Source: Myxococcales bacterium
Lineage (GTDB): Bacteria; Myxococcota_A; Polyangia; Nannocystales; Nannocystaceae
Reading direction: 5' to 3'
Assembly (NCBI GenBank): GCA_020633315.1
Contig: JACKDV010000018.1
Location: forward strand, 1 to 64,000
Length of the DNA stretch: 64,000 bases
Part shown: positions 6,853-14,342 of the stretch, piece after piece
Numbering within the stretch: the first letter of the stretch is position 1
Layout of the letters: each line of letters begins with the position of its first letter
Translations under genes and position numbers: made by a program
Notes under the pieces: generated by a model
What the model was told of the DNA's origin: nothing
Database searches by the model: none
The model's input: the letters and a program-made list of their open reading frames with translations, nothing else

Positions 6853-8901
6853 ATGGCCAAGGCACTCGCACCGCTCCATCCATTGCCCCTCGCCGCGGGG
6901 ATCGGAATCGGCCTCGTAGGCACGGCGGTGCGAGGGGCTCCCACCCTGCCCAATGAGCTGAGCCACGACCTGACGGCACCGACCAACTGTGACAACTGCC
7001 ACGAGTTCGCCAACCCGGCGCCCCTCGCCACCGAGCCCGCCGTCGCTCCCTACGATAGCTGGGCGGGCTCGATGATGGCCAACGCCGCCCGCGATCCGGT
7101 GTTCTGGGCCGGAGTGGCGATCGCCAGCCAAGACGCGCCGACCCAGACCGAGCTCTGCATCCGCTGCCACTCGCCCCGCGGCTTCCTCGAGGGACGAGAG
7201 GACTCCATCGCGATCACCGAGCTCGCCGCCGACGACCTGTTCTCGGTGGAGTGCGAGATGTGCCATCGCATGATCGACGAGGGGAACATCGGCAACGCCC
7301 AGTACACCATCGACGACAATGCGGTGGGCGGCCACGTGCCGCGGCGGGGCCCGTGGACCTACGCAGGCAGCGATCCGCCGCACCCGTGGATCCAGGACTC
7401 GTACATCGGCTCCTCGGAGCAGTGCGGGACCTGCCACGACGTGACCACGCCGACCGAGCGCGTGGACGACCTCGGCGTGGGTCTGGGCGTGCCGTTCAAC
7501 GAGCAGCGCACCTACTCGGAGTGGCTGGGCAGCGATCTCGCGGTCCCGGGACCCGGCTTTGCCTCGTGCCAGGACTGCCACATGCCGGCGGTGAGCGACG
7601 TGGCCGGCTGCGCCAACTTCGTCGGCGGCGGCGAGCATCCCTCCGGGGGCCGACGCCACGACCTGGCGGGAGCCAACCAGTTCGTGCTGCAGCTGCTGCA
7701 GGCCACGTACGGGGACTCGGGCACGATGGACGTGAGCGATGCCGCCTACGACCATGCGATCGCGCGCACCCAGGAGACCCTGGCCAGCGCGGCCACCCTG
7801 GAGGTGTGGGGGCCGGCCATCGTGGATCTGGGGATGGGCTTCGATCTCGACGTGACCGTGACCAACCAGACGGGGCACAAGCTCCCCACCGGCTACGCCG
7901 AGGGCCGGGTGATGTGGCTCGAGGTCGTGGCCGTGTACGCCGGCCAGGTGCTCTACACCTCGGGACACTGGGACGCGGGAGTGATCGAGCAGGACCCGCA
8001 GCTTCGCACCTACGAGGGCGTCGCCGAGCAGTGGAGCACCGGCGCGGGCTTCCACTTGATGCTCAACGATCACTGGGTGTCCGACACCCGGATTCCGCCG
8101 GCCGGTCTGCTGCCCGACCCCGAGACCGATCCGATCACCAATCGCTACCCCCTGCTGCCCGGCGGCACCTGGGCCCACTGGGACGACGTGAGCTACGCCT
8201 TCGATCCCACCTGGGGCCTGCCCGATGCGACGCCTGCCGATCCGAGCGACGACGAGCTCGAGATCACGGTGCGACTGCGCTACCTCATCAATACCCCGGA
8301 GTACGTGGTCTTCCTCGAGACGGCCAACGTGACCAATTCGGCGGGTCTCGATCTGGCCGCGATGTTCACGGCGGCCGGGAACGCCCCGGCGATGATCCTC
8401 GCCGAGCAGACGGTGGTGGCGGAGCTGACCGGCTTCGACGCCGTCCCGCCGATGGGCACCACCGGGACCACGGGAGAGGTGGGCTCGACCGGAGACATGA
8501 GCAGCACCGGGTCCGCGAGCACCACGGGAGACACGAGCGGCTCCACGGGTGACGCGGGCACCACCGAGGGCTCCAGCACCTCCGGCATCGGCACCTCCGG
8601 CATCGGCACCTCCGGCGACGCATCCACCTCGAGCCCGGTCGACACCACGGGAGGCGAGACCTCGGGCATGGATGCGAGCGCGGGCGGCGATGCAGCGACC
8701 GATTCCATGGAGCCCGGCACCACCGCGGAGAGCTCGGCGGGCTCGACCGGAGCCGGAGGCGACGCCTCGAGCCCCGCCACTACCGACGGGTGTGCCTGCA
8801 GCTCGACTCCCGAGCGAGCGCCGCCCCTGCTGCCGTGGCTGCTGGTACCGATGCTGCTCCCGCGTCCCACCCGGCGACCGCGACACCGCACCCGACGCTG
8901 A
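6853..8901 (+). CDS. Pentaheme c-type cytochrome with MYXO-CTERM-like tail
   Basis: A 682-residue exported electron-transfer protein. MAKALAPLHPLPLAAGIGIGL looks like a signal peptide. Five CxxCH haem sites are present: CDNCH (46-50), CIRCH (102), CEMCH (134), CGTCH (191) and CQDCH (239). Distal histidine ligands are plausible in the many His residues around them. Residues about 330-530 form a beta-rich domain without haem sites. Then comes a Thr/Gly/Ser linker (TTGTTGEVGSTGDMSSTGS and on) and a tail with GCACSS, a hydrophobic Pro/Leu segment and an Arg cluster, the layout of the MYXO-CTERM sorting signal. It is thus probably anchored and processed at the cell surface. Partner oxidoreductase is not visible nearby. 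Confidence 0.85.
   Translation: MAKALAPLHPLPLAAGIGIGLVGTAVRGAPTLPNELSHDLTAPTNCDNCHEFANPAPLATEPAVAPYDSWAGSMMANAARDPVFWAGVAIASQDAPTQTELCIRCHSPRGFLEGREDSIAITELAADDLFSVECEMCHRMIDEGNIGNAQYTIDDNAVGGHVPRRGPWTYAGSDPPHPWIQDSYIGSSEQCGTCHDVTTPTERVDDLGVGLGVPFNEQRTYSEWLGSDLAVPGPGFASCQDCHMPAVSDVAGCANFVGGGEHPSGGRRHDLAGANQFVLQLLQATYGDSGTMDVSDAAYDHAIARTQETLASAATLEVWGPAIVDLGMGFDLDVTVTNQTGHKLPTGYAEGRVMWLEVVAVYAGQVLYTSGHWDAGVIEQDPQLRTYEGVAEQWSTGAGFHLMLNDHWVSDTRIPPAGLLPDPETDPITNRYPLLPGGTWAHWDDVSYAFDPTWGLPDATPADPSDDELEITVRLRYLINTPEYVVFLETANVTNSAGLDLAAMFTAAGNAPAMILAEQTVVAELTGFDAVPPMGTTGTTGEVGSTGDMSSTGSASTTGDTSGSTGDAGTTEGSSTSGIGTSGIGTSGDASTSSPVDTTGGETSGMDASAGGDAATDSMEPGTTAESSAGSTGAGGDASSPATTDGCACSSTPERAPPLLPWLLVPMLLPRPTRRPRHRTRR
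8578..8616 (+). repeat. 15-bp tandem repeat in the Thr/Ser/Gly linker
   Basis: The unit ACCTCCGGCATCGGC occurs 2.6 times in the cytochrome gene, encoding TSGIG repeats. It is in frame and probably varies in length between strains. Confidence 0.8.
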
Positions 8902-9080
8902 TCTGCTGGGATCGCCGCCGTTGGGGGGCCGGGCGCGGGCTCGCGTCCACGACCGCGAGCTCGACGCGGCGGCGCTGCTGAAGTCGGCCTACTTCCATGC
9001 GATGCAGTCGGAGCTGGCCGCCGAGATCGATCGCTGGCTCGCGGCTCGGCCGTAGGGCCCGGAGCGGTCATACTCTCCGC

Positions 9081-9935
9081 GTGAAGGACCTGCTGCGAGC
9101 GCTGCTGCGAGAGCCGGTGGCCCACTTCGTGGTGATCGGAGCGGCGCTGTTCGTGCTCGACGCCCTGGTGTCGCCCACCTCGGAGGCCCCCGCCGCCCTC
9201 CCCTCGCCGCTCGCCGCCCCCACCCAGCCGATCGTGGTCGACGATGGTGTGCGCGAGCGCCTGCGGGTGCAGTGGAGCCGCACCCACCCCGCGCCGCCCA
9301 CCGACGAGGAGCTGCAGCACCTCGTGGACGGGTGGATCGACGAGGAGGTGCTCTACCGCGAGGGCCTGCAGCGGGGCCTGGCCGAGGGCGACCTGCAGGT
9401 GCGCGAGCGCGTGGCCTCGCAGATGGCCTACCTGCTGCGCTCGCGGATCGCAGCGCGCGAGCCCAGCGAGGACGAGCTGCGGCAGTGGTACCGCGAGCAC
9501 GCCGATCGCTACCTCCACCCCGAGCGCGTGGACTTCACCCAGGTGTTCGTCGACGGCACCGACGAGGCCGCCGAGGCGCGGGCCCGCGAGCTGCTCGCCC
9601 TGCTCCAGAGCGGGGCCGACCCCGACGGGCTGGGCGACCGCTTCTCGGGCGGCCGGAGGTTCCGCGGCCGCAAGCCCGCCGACCTCGCCGTGCGCTTCGG
9701 CGACGCCTTCGTCGTCGGCATGGAGTCGCAGGCGCCCGACACCTGGGCCCTGCGCCGCTCGTCGCAGGGGCTCCATCTCGTCCGCATCGATCGCTGGAGC
9801 ACCGGCGAGGTCCCCGACTTCGACGCGCTGCGCGAGCAGCTGCGCCACGACTGGGAGCAGGACCGGCTCGAGCGCGAGCTGGCGAGCGCCGAGCAGGAGC
9901 TCCGCGGGCGCTGGGAGATCGTGGCGTCGCCATGA
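9081..9935 (+). CDS. PpiC-type peptidyl-prolyl cis-trans isomerase, membrane anchored
   Basis: A 284-residue folding factor. After a short basic start (VKDLLRALLREP) there is one membrane segment (AHFVVIGAALFVLDALV), then a SurA/PpiD-like helical chaperone region (about 50-150) and a C-terminal parvulin-type region (YLHPERVDFTQVFVDG and later SQGLHLVRIDRW). It acts at the outer face of the inner membrane. The HupE/UreJ gene overlaps its stop codon by four bases; this pair is recurrent in other genomes, where the isomerase is thought to serve the membrane partner. The GTG at 9081 was chosen because it begins the membrane anchor and has CATACT six bases ahead, with no ribosome site. Confidence 0.82.
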   Translation: MKDLLRALLREPVAHFVVIGAALFVLDALVSPTSEAPAALPSPLAAPTQPIVVDDGVRERLRVQWSRTHPAPPTDEELQHLVDGWIDEEVLYREGLQRGLAEGDLQVRERVASQMAYLLRSRIAAREPSEDELRQWYREHADRYLHPERVDFTQVFVDGTDEAAEARARELLALLQSGADPDGLGDRFSGGRRFRGRKPADLAVRFGDAFVVGMESQAPDTWALRRSSQGLHLVRIDRWSTGEVPDFDALREQLRHDWEQDRLERELASAEQELRGRWEIVASP

Positions 9936-10900
9936 GCCCGCGCTGCCTCGCGCTGCTGGTGCTCGTGCTCGCCTGGCTGTGGCCGGGGGAGGCGGGGGCC
10001 CACGGCCTGCGCCCCGGCGTGCTCTCGCTGCACGAGGACCAACCCGGGAGCTTCACCGTGATGTGGACCGAGCCCGTCGACACCAGCGGACCGGCCGCCT
10101 CGATCGAGCTCGTGTTCCCCGAGCCCTGCGAGCTCCACGACGATCGCCTCGAGTGCGGCCCCGAGGGGCTGCAGGGCGAGCTCGCCTTCCGCGGCCTGGC
10201 CGAGGGGCACGACCGCGTGATGACCCTGGTGCGCTTCCGCGACGGCCGCACGCTCGAGGCCATGGTCACCGCCGCCGAGCCGCGACTGGAGCTCCGGGCC
10301 GGCCCGGGGCGCTCGGCCGGCGCCTGGATCTCGCTCGGGCTGCGGCACATCGTGGGCGGCCTGGATCACGTGGCCTTCGTGCTGGGCCTGCTGATGGTGG
10401 TGGGCACCCGGGGCGCGGGGCGGCTGCTCGCGACCATCACCGCCTTCACCGTCGCGCACTCGCTCACCCTCGCGCTCGCGGTCACCAACACCCTCACCCT
10501 GGCCGCCGCCCCGGTGGAGGCCACGATCGCGGCCAGCGTGGTGCTGGTGGCCCGCGAGGCCACCCACGACCGCCCCACCCTCACCCGCCGGGCCCCGTGG
10601 CTGGTGGCCTTCGCCTTCGGCCTGGTGCACGGCCTGGGCTTCGCCGGCGCGCTCGCGCAGTGGGGCCTGCCCCCCGGCTGGGTGGGCGGCAGCCTGCTGT
10701 GCTTCAACCTCGGCGTCGAGCTGGGCCAGCTCGCCATCGTGGGCGTGGTGGTGGCCGTGGTCGCGCTCGGGCGTGGCGTGCTCGAGCGCCGACCCGCGCG
10801 GCGCCCCGCCGCCGCCTACGCCCTCGGCGGGCTGGCGGCCTGGTGGCTGCTCGAGCGGACCCTCGCCATCGTGGCCCCCGGCGGGCTCACTGGGTCGTGA
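9932..10900 (+). CDS. HupE/UreJ-family membrane protein
   Basis: A 322-residue protein with a signal peptide (LALLVLVLAWLWPGEAGAHG), an exported beta-rich part of about 100 residues, and then the HupE/UreJ domain: LGLRHIVGGLDHVAFVLGLL near 133, HSLTLALAV, FGLVHGLGFAGAL near 228, and six or so membrane segments. The His-rich HxxxGxDH and HGLGFA motifs are thought to bind nickel or cobalt in the urease/hydrogenase relatives, but this long form is common in genomes without those enzymes, and none is seen here. Its ATG lies inside the stop of the PpiC gene (ATGA). The end overlaps the convergent lipoprotein gene by 14 bases. Confidence 0.8.
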   Translation: MSPRCLALLVLVLAWLWPGEAGAHGLRPGVLSLHEDQPGSFTVMWTEPVDTSGPAASIELVFPEPCELHDDRLECGPEGLQGELAFRGLAEGHDRVMTLVRFRDGRTLEAMVTAAEPRLELRAGPGRSAGAWISLGLRHIVGGLDHVAFVLGLLMVVGTRGAGRLLATITAFTVAHSLTLALAVTNTLTLAAAPVEATIAASVVLVAREATHDRPTLTRRAPWLVAFAFGLVHGLGFAGALAQWGLPPGWVGGSLLCFNLGVELGQLAIVGVVVAVVALGRGVLERRPARRPAAAYALGGLAAWWLLERTLAIVAPGGLTGS

Positions 10901-13001
10901 AGCGGCGCACCGGCGTGCTCACGGTGTGCGAGCAGTCGCTCACCGTGGCGTACCACTCGTAGCTGCGCCCCGCCTGCAGCCCCGCGGGCGTGACCGCGAC
11001 CACCCCCGTCGCGGGATCCACCGTGGCGACCTCGGCGAAGTCCCCCCCCGCACCCAGCAGCTCCACCTCCAGCGTGAACTCGCTGCTGTCGTCCTCCATC
11101 CACTGATCGAGGCTGGGCGAGTAGGTGCGCACGGTGAGCTCGTCGTTGGCCGGCGAGAACTCCCAGATCCGCAGGAAGCCCGAGCCGCCGTCGCCGTCGC
11201 CCTGGTAGTCGGCGAGCATCGAGTGGATCACGTTGCCCTGGTACACGTCGGTGCGCCGCGACTCGGCCGAGACGTGGCCGCAGGTCATGAGCTGCACGTT
11301 GTCGGTGGCCCGCAGGGCGTCGTAGATGGCCTGCCCCTGCGTCCCGAAGTTGCCGCCGCTGCCCAGGATGAAGTGCGTGTTGAGGATCCCCAGCGCGTCG
11401 GGGTGAGCCTCGAACACCGAGCGCGCCCAGTCCATCACCGCGGGCTCGGGACTCTCGTCGTACTCGAGATCGACCACCACGATCTCGAGCTCGCCCACCT
11501 CGATGTGGAACCAGTTCTCGTCGTTGTTGTTGCCGTAGTGCCCGCCGTAGTACGAGCGCCCCGCGAAGCGGCTCACGCCGAAGTGCTGGTTGAAGCCCGC
11601 CGTGTCCCCGTCCACGCTGTTGGTGTCCTGGTCGTGGTTGCCCACGCACACCCCGTAGGGCATGCCCTCGGGCAGCTCGTCCTCGGGGTCCTCGAGCCGG
11701 GCCATCGCCGCGTCGGCGATCACCCACTCCTCGGGGCGGTCGCCGTGGTTGACGATGTCGCCGTTGTGGATCACGGCCCGGATGTCGTACGCCTCGCGGT
11801 TGTCCCGGATCCACTGGGTCTGGTCGTGGAAGTACTGGGGATCGCCCGCGTTGGGCGAGTCGACGTCGGAGTAGTACTGCGTGTCGGGCAGCACCACGAT
11901 CGTGAAGTCGTCGGCGTCGGTCACCTCGCGCAGGTGGAAGGTGACCACGTGCTCGTCGCCGGGATCGGGATCGCCCACCGTGACCTGGAGCTGGGCCGAG
12001 TCGACGGGCAGCGCCGGGGGCACGGGCGGGTCGTCCACCAACACCGAGGGCGGCCGGCCACGGTCGAGCACCGCCCCGTCGGCCTCGAAGGCCGCGCCCA
12101 CGATCGTGCCCGAGCTGCCGCCCACGCTGTCGGGCGCGCCCCCGTCGGGCTCGTCGAGCGCCCAGCGGGACACCAGGCCCTCGCCCGCCGTGATCGTCTG
12201 GAACATGCCCGCGGCCAGCTCCGCCTCGCTCAGCGCCCGGTTCCACACCCGCAGCTCGTCCACCGAGCCCTCGAGCCACCCCGCCGCGACCCCGGCAGAA
12301 TCCATGGCCGTCCCGATCGCGAAGTGCTGGATGCTGCTCGCCTCCGGCGTGGCGTCGGCCACGGCCTGCACGTCGAGCTGCCCGTCGAGGTACAGCCGCC
12401 ACGTGGTCCCGTCGTAGGTGGCCGCCACGTGGTGCCACGCGCCCCAGGTGACGGTGGTCGTGCCCACCACCGGGTGGTTGCCTCCCGTCGCGGCGTCCTC
12501 GAAGTCGGCCCCGAGCACGTTGCCACGGAAGCCGAGCGCGTAGTTGCAGTTGTAGATCGAGTCGTCGTTCTCGCCGCGACCCTTGCCCGCGATGGGCACG
12601 AGCTGCAGGCCGCCCACCCCGGTGCCCATCTCCTCGCCGGCGCCGTCGCGGCGCACCCAGGCCTCCACGGTGAAGGTGGCGAGCCCCAGCTCGGGTGCCA
12701 CGCCCATCGTCACGTGATCGTCCACGCCGTCGAAGTGGAGCGCGCTCGGGGTGGGCGGGGGCAGATCGTCGCAGGCGAGCACCGGCGGCGGCTCGCCGGT
12801 GGAGTCCGACGACGCCGTGCCGTCCTCGGCCGAGGAGGTCGATTCATCACCGGTAGCGGCGGGCTCGGTCTCGCCCGCAGTGCCCGGCCCCGAGGAGCCA
12901 TCGCCACCGTTGGTGTCGTCGCGCCCCTCCTCCCCGCCGTTGCAGGCGAGCAGCAGGGCAGCGAGCAGCAGGACCGGACGGCGCGAGATCGTGTCGAGCA
13001 C
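10887..13001 (-). CDS. LamG-domain plus metallophosphoesterase lipoprotein
   Basis: A 704-residue surface lipoprotein. The start ISRRPVLLLAALLLACNGG is a lipoprotein signal with the lipobox cysteine, followed by a Gly/Ser/Thr/Glu linker. Residues about 85-260 match a concanavalin-like LamG fold (LHFDGVDDHVTMG, GAWHHVAATYDGTTWRLYLDG, VDELRVWNRALSEAE). Residues about 365-600 form a calcineurin-like phosphoesterase with VVLPDTQYYSD, HNGDIVNHG, GNHDQ, NTHFI and CGHV, all metal ligands present. A short fibronectin-like end follows. The enzyme may act on phosphoesters outside the cell after the LamG part binds a sugar. Start GTG at 13001 with TAGCGT six bases ahead and no ribosome site. Confidence 0.85.
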   Translation of the reverse strand: MLDTISRRPVLLLAALLLACNGGEEGRDDTNGGDGSSGPGTAGETEPAATGDESTSSAEDGTASSDSTGEPPPVLACDDLPPPTPSALHFDGVDDHVTMGVAPELGLATFTVEAWVRRDGAGEEMGTGVGGLQLVPIAGKGRGENDDSIYNCNYALGFRGNVLGADFEDAATGGNHPVVGTTTVTWGAWHHVAATYDGTTWRLYLDGQLDVQAVADATPEASSIQHFAIGTAMDSAGVAAGWLEGSVDELRVWNRALSEAELAAGMFQTITAGEGLVSRWALDEPDGGAPDSVGGSSGTIVGAAFEADGAVLDRGRPPSVLVDDPPVPPALPVDSAQLQVTVGDPDPGDEHVVTFHLREVTDADDFTIVVLPDTQYYSDVDSPNAGDPQYFHDQTQWIRDNREAYDIRAVIHNGDIVNHGDRPEEWVIADAAMARLEDPEDELPEGMPYGVCVGNHDQDTNSVDGDTAGFNQHFGVSRFAGRSYYGGHYGNNNDENWFHIEVGELEIVVVDLEYDESPEPAVMDWARSVFEAHPDALGILNTHFILGSGGNFGTQGQAIYDALRATDNVQLMTCGHVSAESRRTDVYQGNVIHSMLADYQGDGDGGSGFLRIWEFSPANDELTVRTYSPSLDQWMEDDSSEFTLEVELLGAGGDFAEVATVDPATGVVAVTPAGLQAGRSYEWYATVSDCSHTVSTPVRRFTTQ

Positions 13002-13007
13002 GCATCC

Positions 13008-13037
13008 ACGCTACAACGCAGCTCGAGGGTCGTGAAG
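13008..13037 (-). promoter_or_regulatory. Promoter of the LamG/phosphoesterase gene
   Basis: On the minus strand TTCACG (13032-13037), 18 bases, TAGCGT (13008-13013), then six bases to the GTG. The -35 matches four of six consensus bases. There is no Shine-Dalgarno site. Confidence 0.45.
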
Positions 13038-13114
13038 CGAGGACCGGGAGCCTCCGGGACGTCCGCCGTGCATGCGACGAGCGCAAAGCGTAACGCCCGG
13101 CGCTCCTCGGTCAG

Positions 13115-13132
13115 CCGGCATGGGCATGCCGG
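13115..13132. promoter_or_regulatory. 18-bp perfect palindrome, operator-like
   Basis: CCGGCATG and CATGCCGG flank a GG spacer in the divergent region. The symmetry and length suit a dimeric regulator. No matching regulator gene is adjacent. Confidence 0.4.
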
Positions 13133-13376
13133 GGCTCGTCGTCGATGCGGAGCACTCGATGCACGGCGCGAGGCGGTGCAGCCACAGCCATCCCCACCCC
13201 CGTCGCCATCGGCCCGCTCGAGGGTGAAGGGATCGCCCTCGATCGCATCGGATCACCATCTCCCCAGCCAACCCACCGCGACGAGCCCTGCGATGCGACC
13301 GTGCATGGGCCGATCATGCGCCCCGATTCCCGAGCGGGGCTCGGCATCGCCCCCCGAGCCGAGCGATACTGTGGCC

Positions 13377-14330
13377 GTGGGTCCCCTCGCCTCCGCCTGC
13401 ATCGCCGTGCTGCTCGTGGCGGCCGTGATCGCGTGGGACCTCCGGGTGCTGCGACCCGCCCCCAGCGTGGCCCGCCTGCTGCCCGCGCTGCTGGTGCCGC
13501 TGGCGATCCCCTTGCTCGTCCCGGTGTCGTGGGTCTACGCCCGGGCCCTGACCACCGTGCTGTGCGTGGTGATGGCGGGCAAGGCCTACGAGCTGTGGCG
13601 CGGGCGCGTGCCCGATCCGCGCCTGCTCGAGCACCCCTCCTCCTTCTGCTTCTGGCTGCTGGTGCCCCCCAAGGCGCGGCTGCCCGCCGACCCGGCCGAG
13701 GCCCAGCGCGTGCGCGCCGAGGGGCGCCACCGCCTGCTGCGAGCGCTGGCCAAGACCCCCGGCGTCGCCGTGCTCACCCTGGTGCACCTGCGCTGGCCGG
13801 TGCTGCACCACGACCCCTGGGTGGAGGCCTTCTGGGGCCTGTGGATCACCTACCTGGGCGTGAGCGCCTTCGTCGACGTGGTGACCGGCCTCGCCATGCA
13901 GACCGGGATCCACGTGGCCGAGGGCTTCGACGCCCCGCCCCTGGCCCGCTCGCCCCGCGACTTCTGGGGCCGCCGCTGGAACCTGGTGGTGCACGACCTG
14001 GTGTTCCGCCACGTGTTCCTGCCCCTGGGAGGCCTGCGCCGCCCGCTTCGCTCCACCGTGGGCGTGTTCGTGATCTCGGGGCTGATCCACGAGTACTTCG
14101 TGCTCGCCTGCCTCGGCCACCCCGGTCGCTACCCCGGCTTCATGATGCTGTTCTTCGGCCTGCACGGCCTGGCCGTGATGGTGCAGCTCGCCTGGGATCG
14201 CGGCCCCGGCCGGCGCTCGAGGATGGCGCGGCCGCTGGCCATCGTGCTGCACCTCGCGTGGTTCACCCTCACCGCGCCGCTGTTCTTCGCCCCCATCGGC
14301 GAGATCTTCGCGCGCGCGTGGCCGAGCTGA
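13377..14330 (+). CDS. Wax synthase-like membrane-bound O-acyltransferase
   Basis: A 317-residue integral membrane protein with about eight hydrophobic segments. RDFWGRRWNLVVHDLVFRHV near 197 and SGLIHEYFVLA near 240 are the MBOAT signatures, the His of HEYF being the catalytic residue of the superfamily. The RDFWGRRWN form is that of the plant (jojoba) wax synthase group, which joins a fatty alcohol to an acyl-CoA, rather than alginate or DltB acylases. Bacteria usually use the unrelated WS/DGAT enzyme for wax, so this one may act on another lipid. GTG 13377 was preferred over GTG 13371 because GATACT ends six bases ahead of it, as at other leaderless starts here. Confidence 0.78.
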   Translation: MGPLASACIAVLLVAAVIAWDLRVLRPAPSVARLLPALLVPLAIPLLVPVSWVYARALTTVLCVVMAGKAYELWRGRVPDPRLLEHPSSFCFWLLVPPKARLPADPAEAQRVRAEGRHRLLRALAKTPGVAVLTLVHLRWPVLHHDPWVEAFWGLWITYLGVSAFVDVVTGLAMQTGIHVAEGFDAPPLARSPRDFWGRRWNLVVHDLVFRHVFLPLGGLRRPLRSTVGVFVISGLIHEYFVLACLGHPGRYPGFMMLFFGLHGLAVMVQLAWDRGPGRRSRMARPLAIVLHLAWFTLTAPLFFAPIGEIFARAWPS

Positions 14331-14342
14331 GCCGCCTGGATC

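Larger units (their letters stand above)
13002..13370. other. Divergent intergenic region, 369 bp
   Basis: No convincing gene was found between the lipoprotein start (13001, minus) and the wax synthase start (plus). On the minus side TAGCGT (13008-13013) preceded by TTCACG at 18 bases makes a plausible leaderless promoter for the lipoprotein. The region also holds an 18-bp palindrome, listed separately, and GATACT at 13365-13370 just before the wax synthase. Confidence 0.6.

Noticed and set aside
8902..9055. Possible small gene after the cytochrome, ending in LKSAYFHAMQSELAAEIDRWLAARP
   Set aside because: The end looks protein-like, but no start codon or ribosome site exists after the cytochrome stop. 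The frame upstream is a shadow. It could be a relic; not reported as a gene.
10773..13376. A long plus-strand frame preceding the wax synthase in the same frame
   Set aside because: It is antisense to the LamG/phosphoesterase lipoprotein and has shadow composition. Only the part after 13371 is membrane protein.
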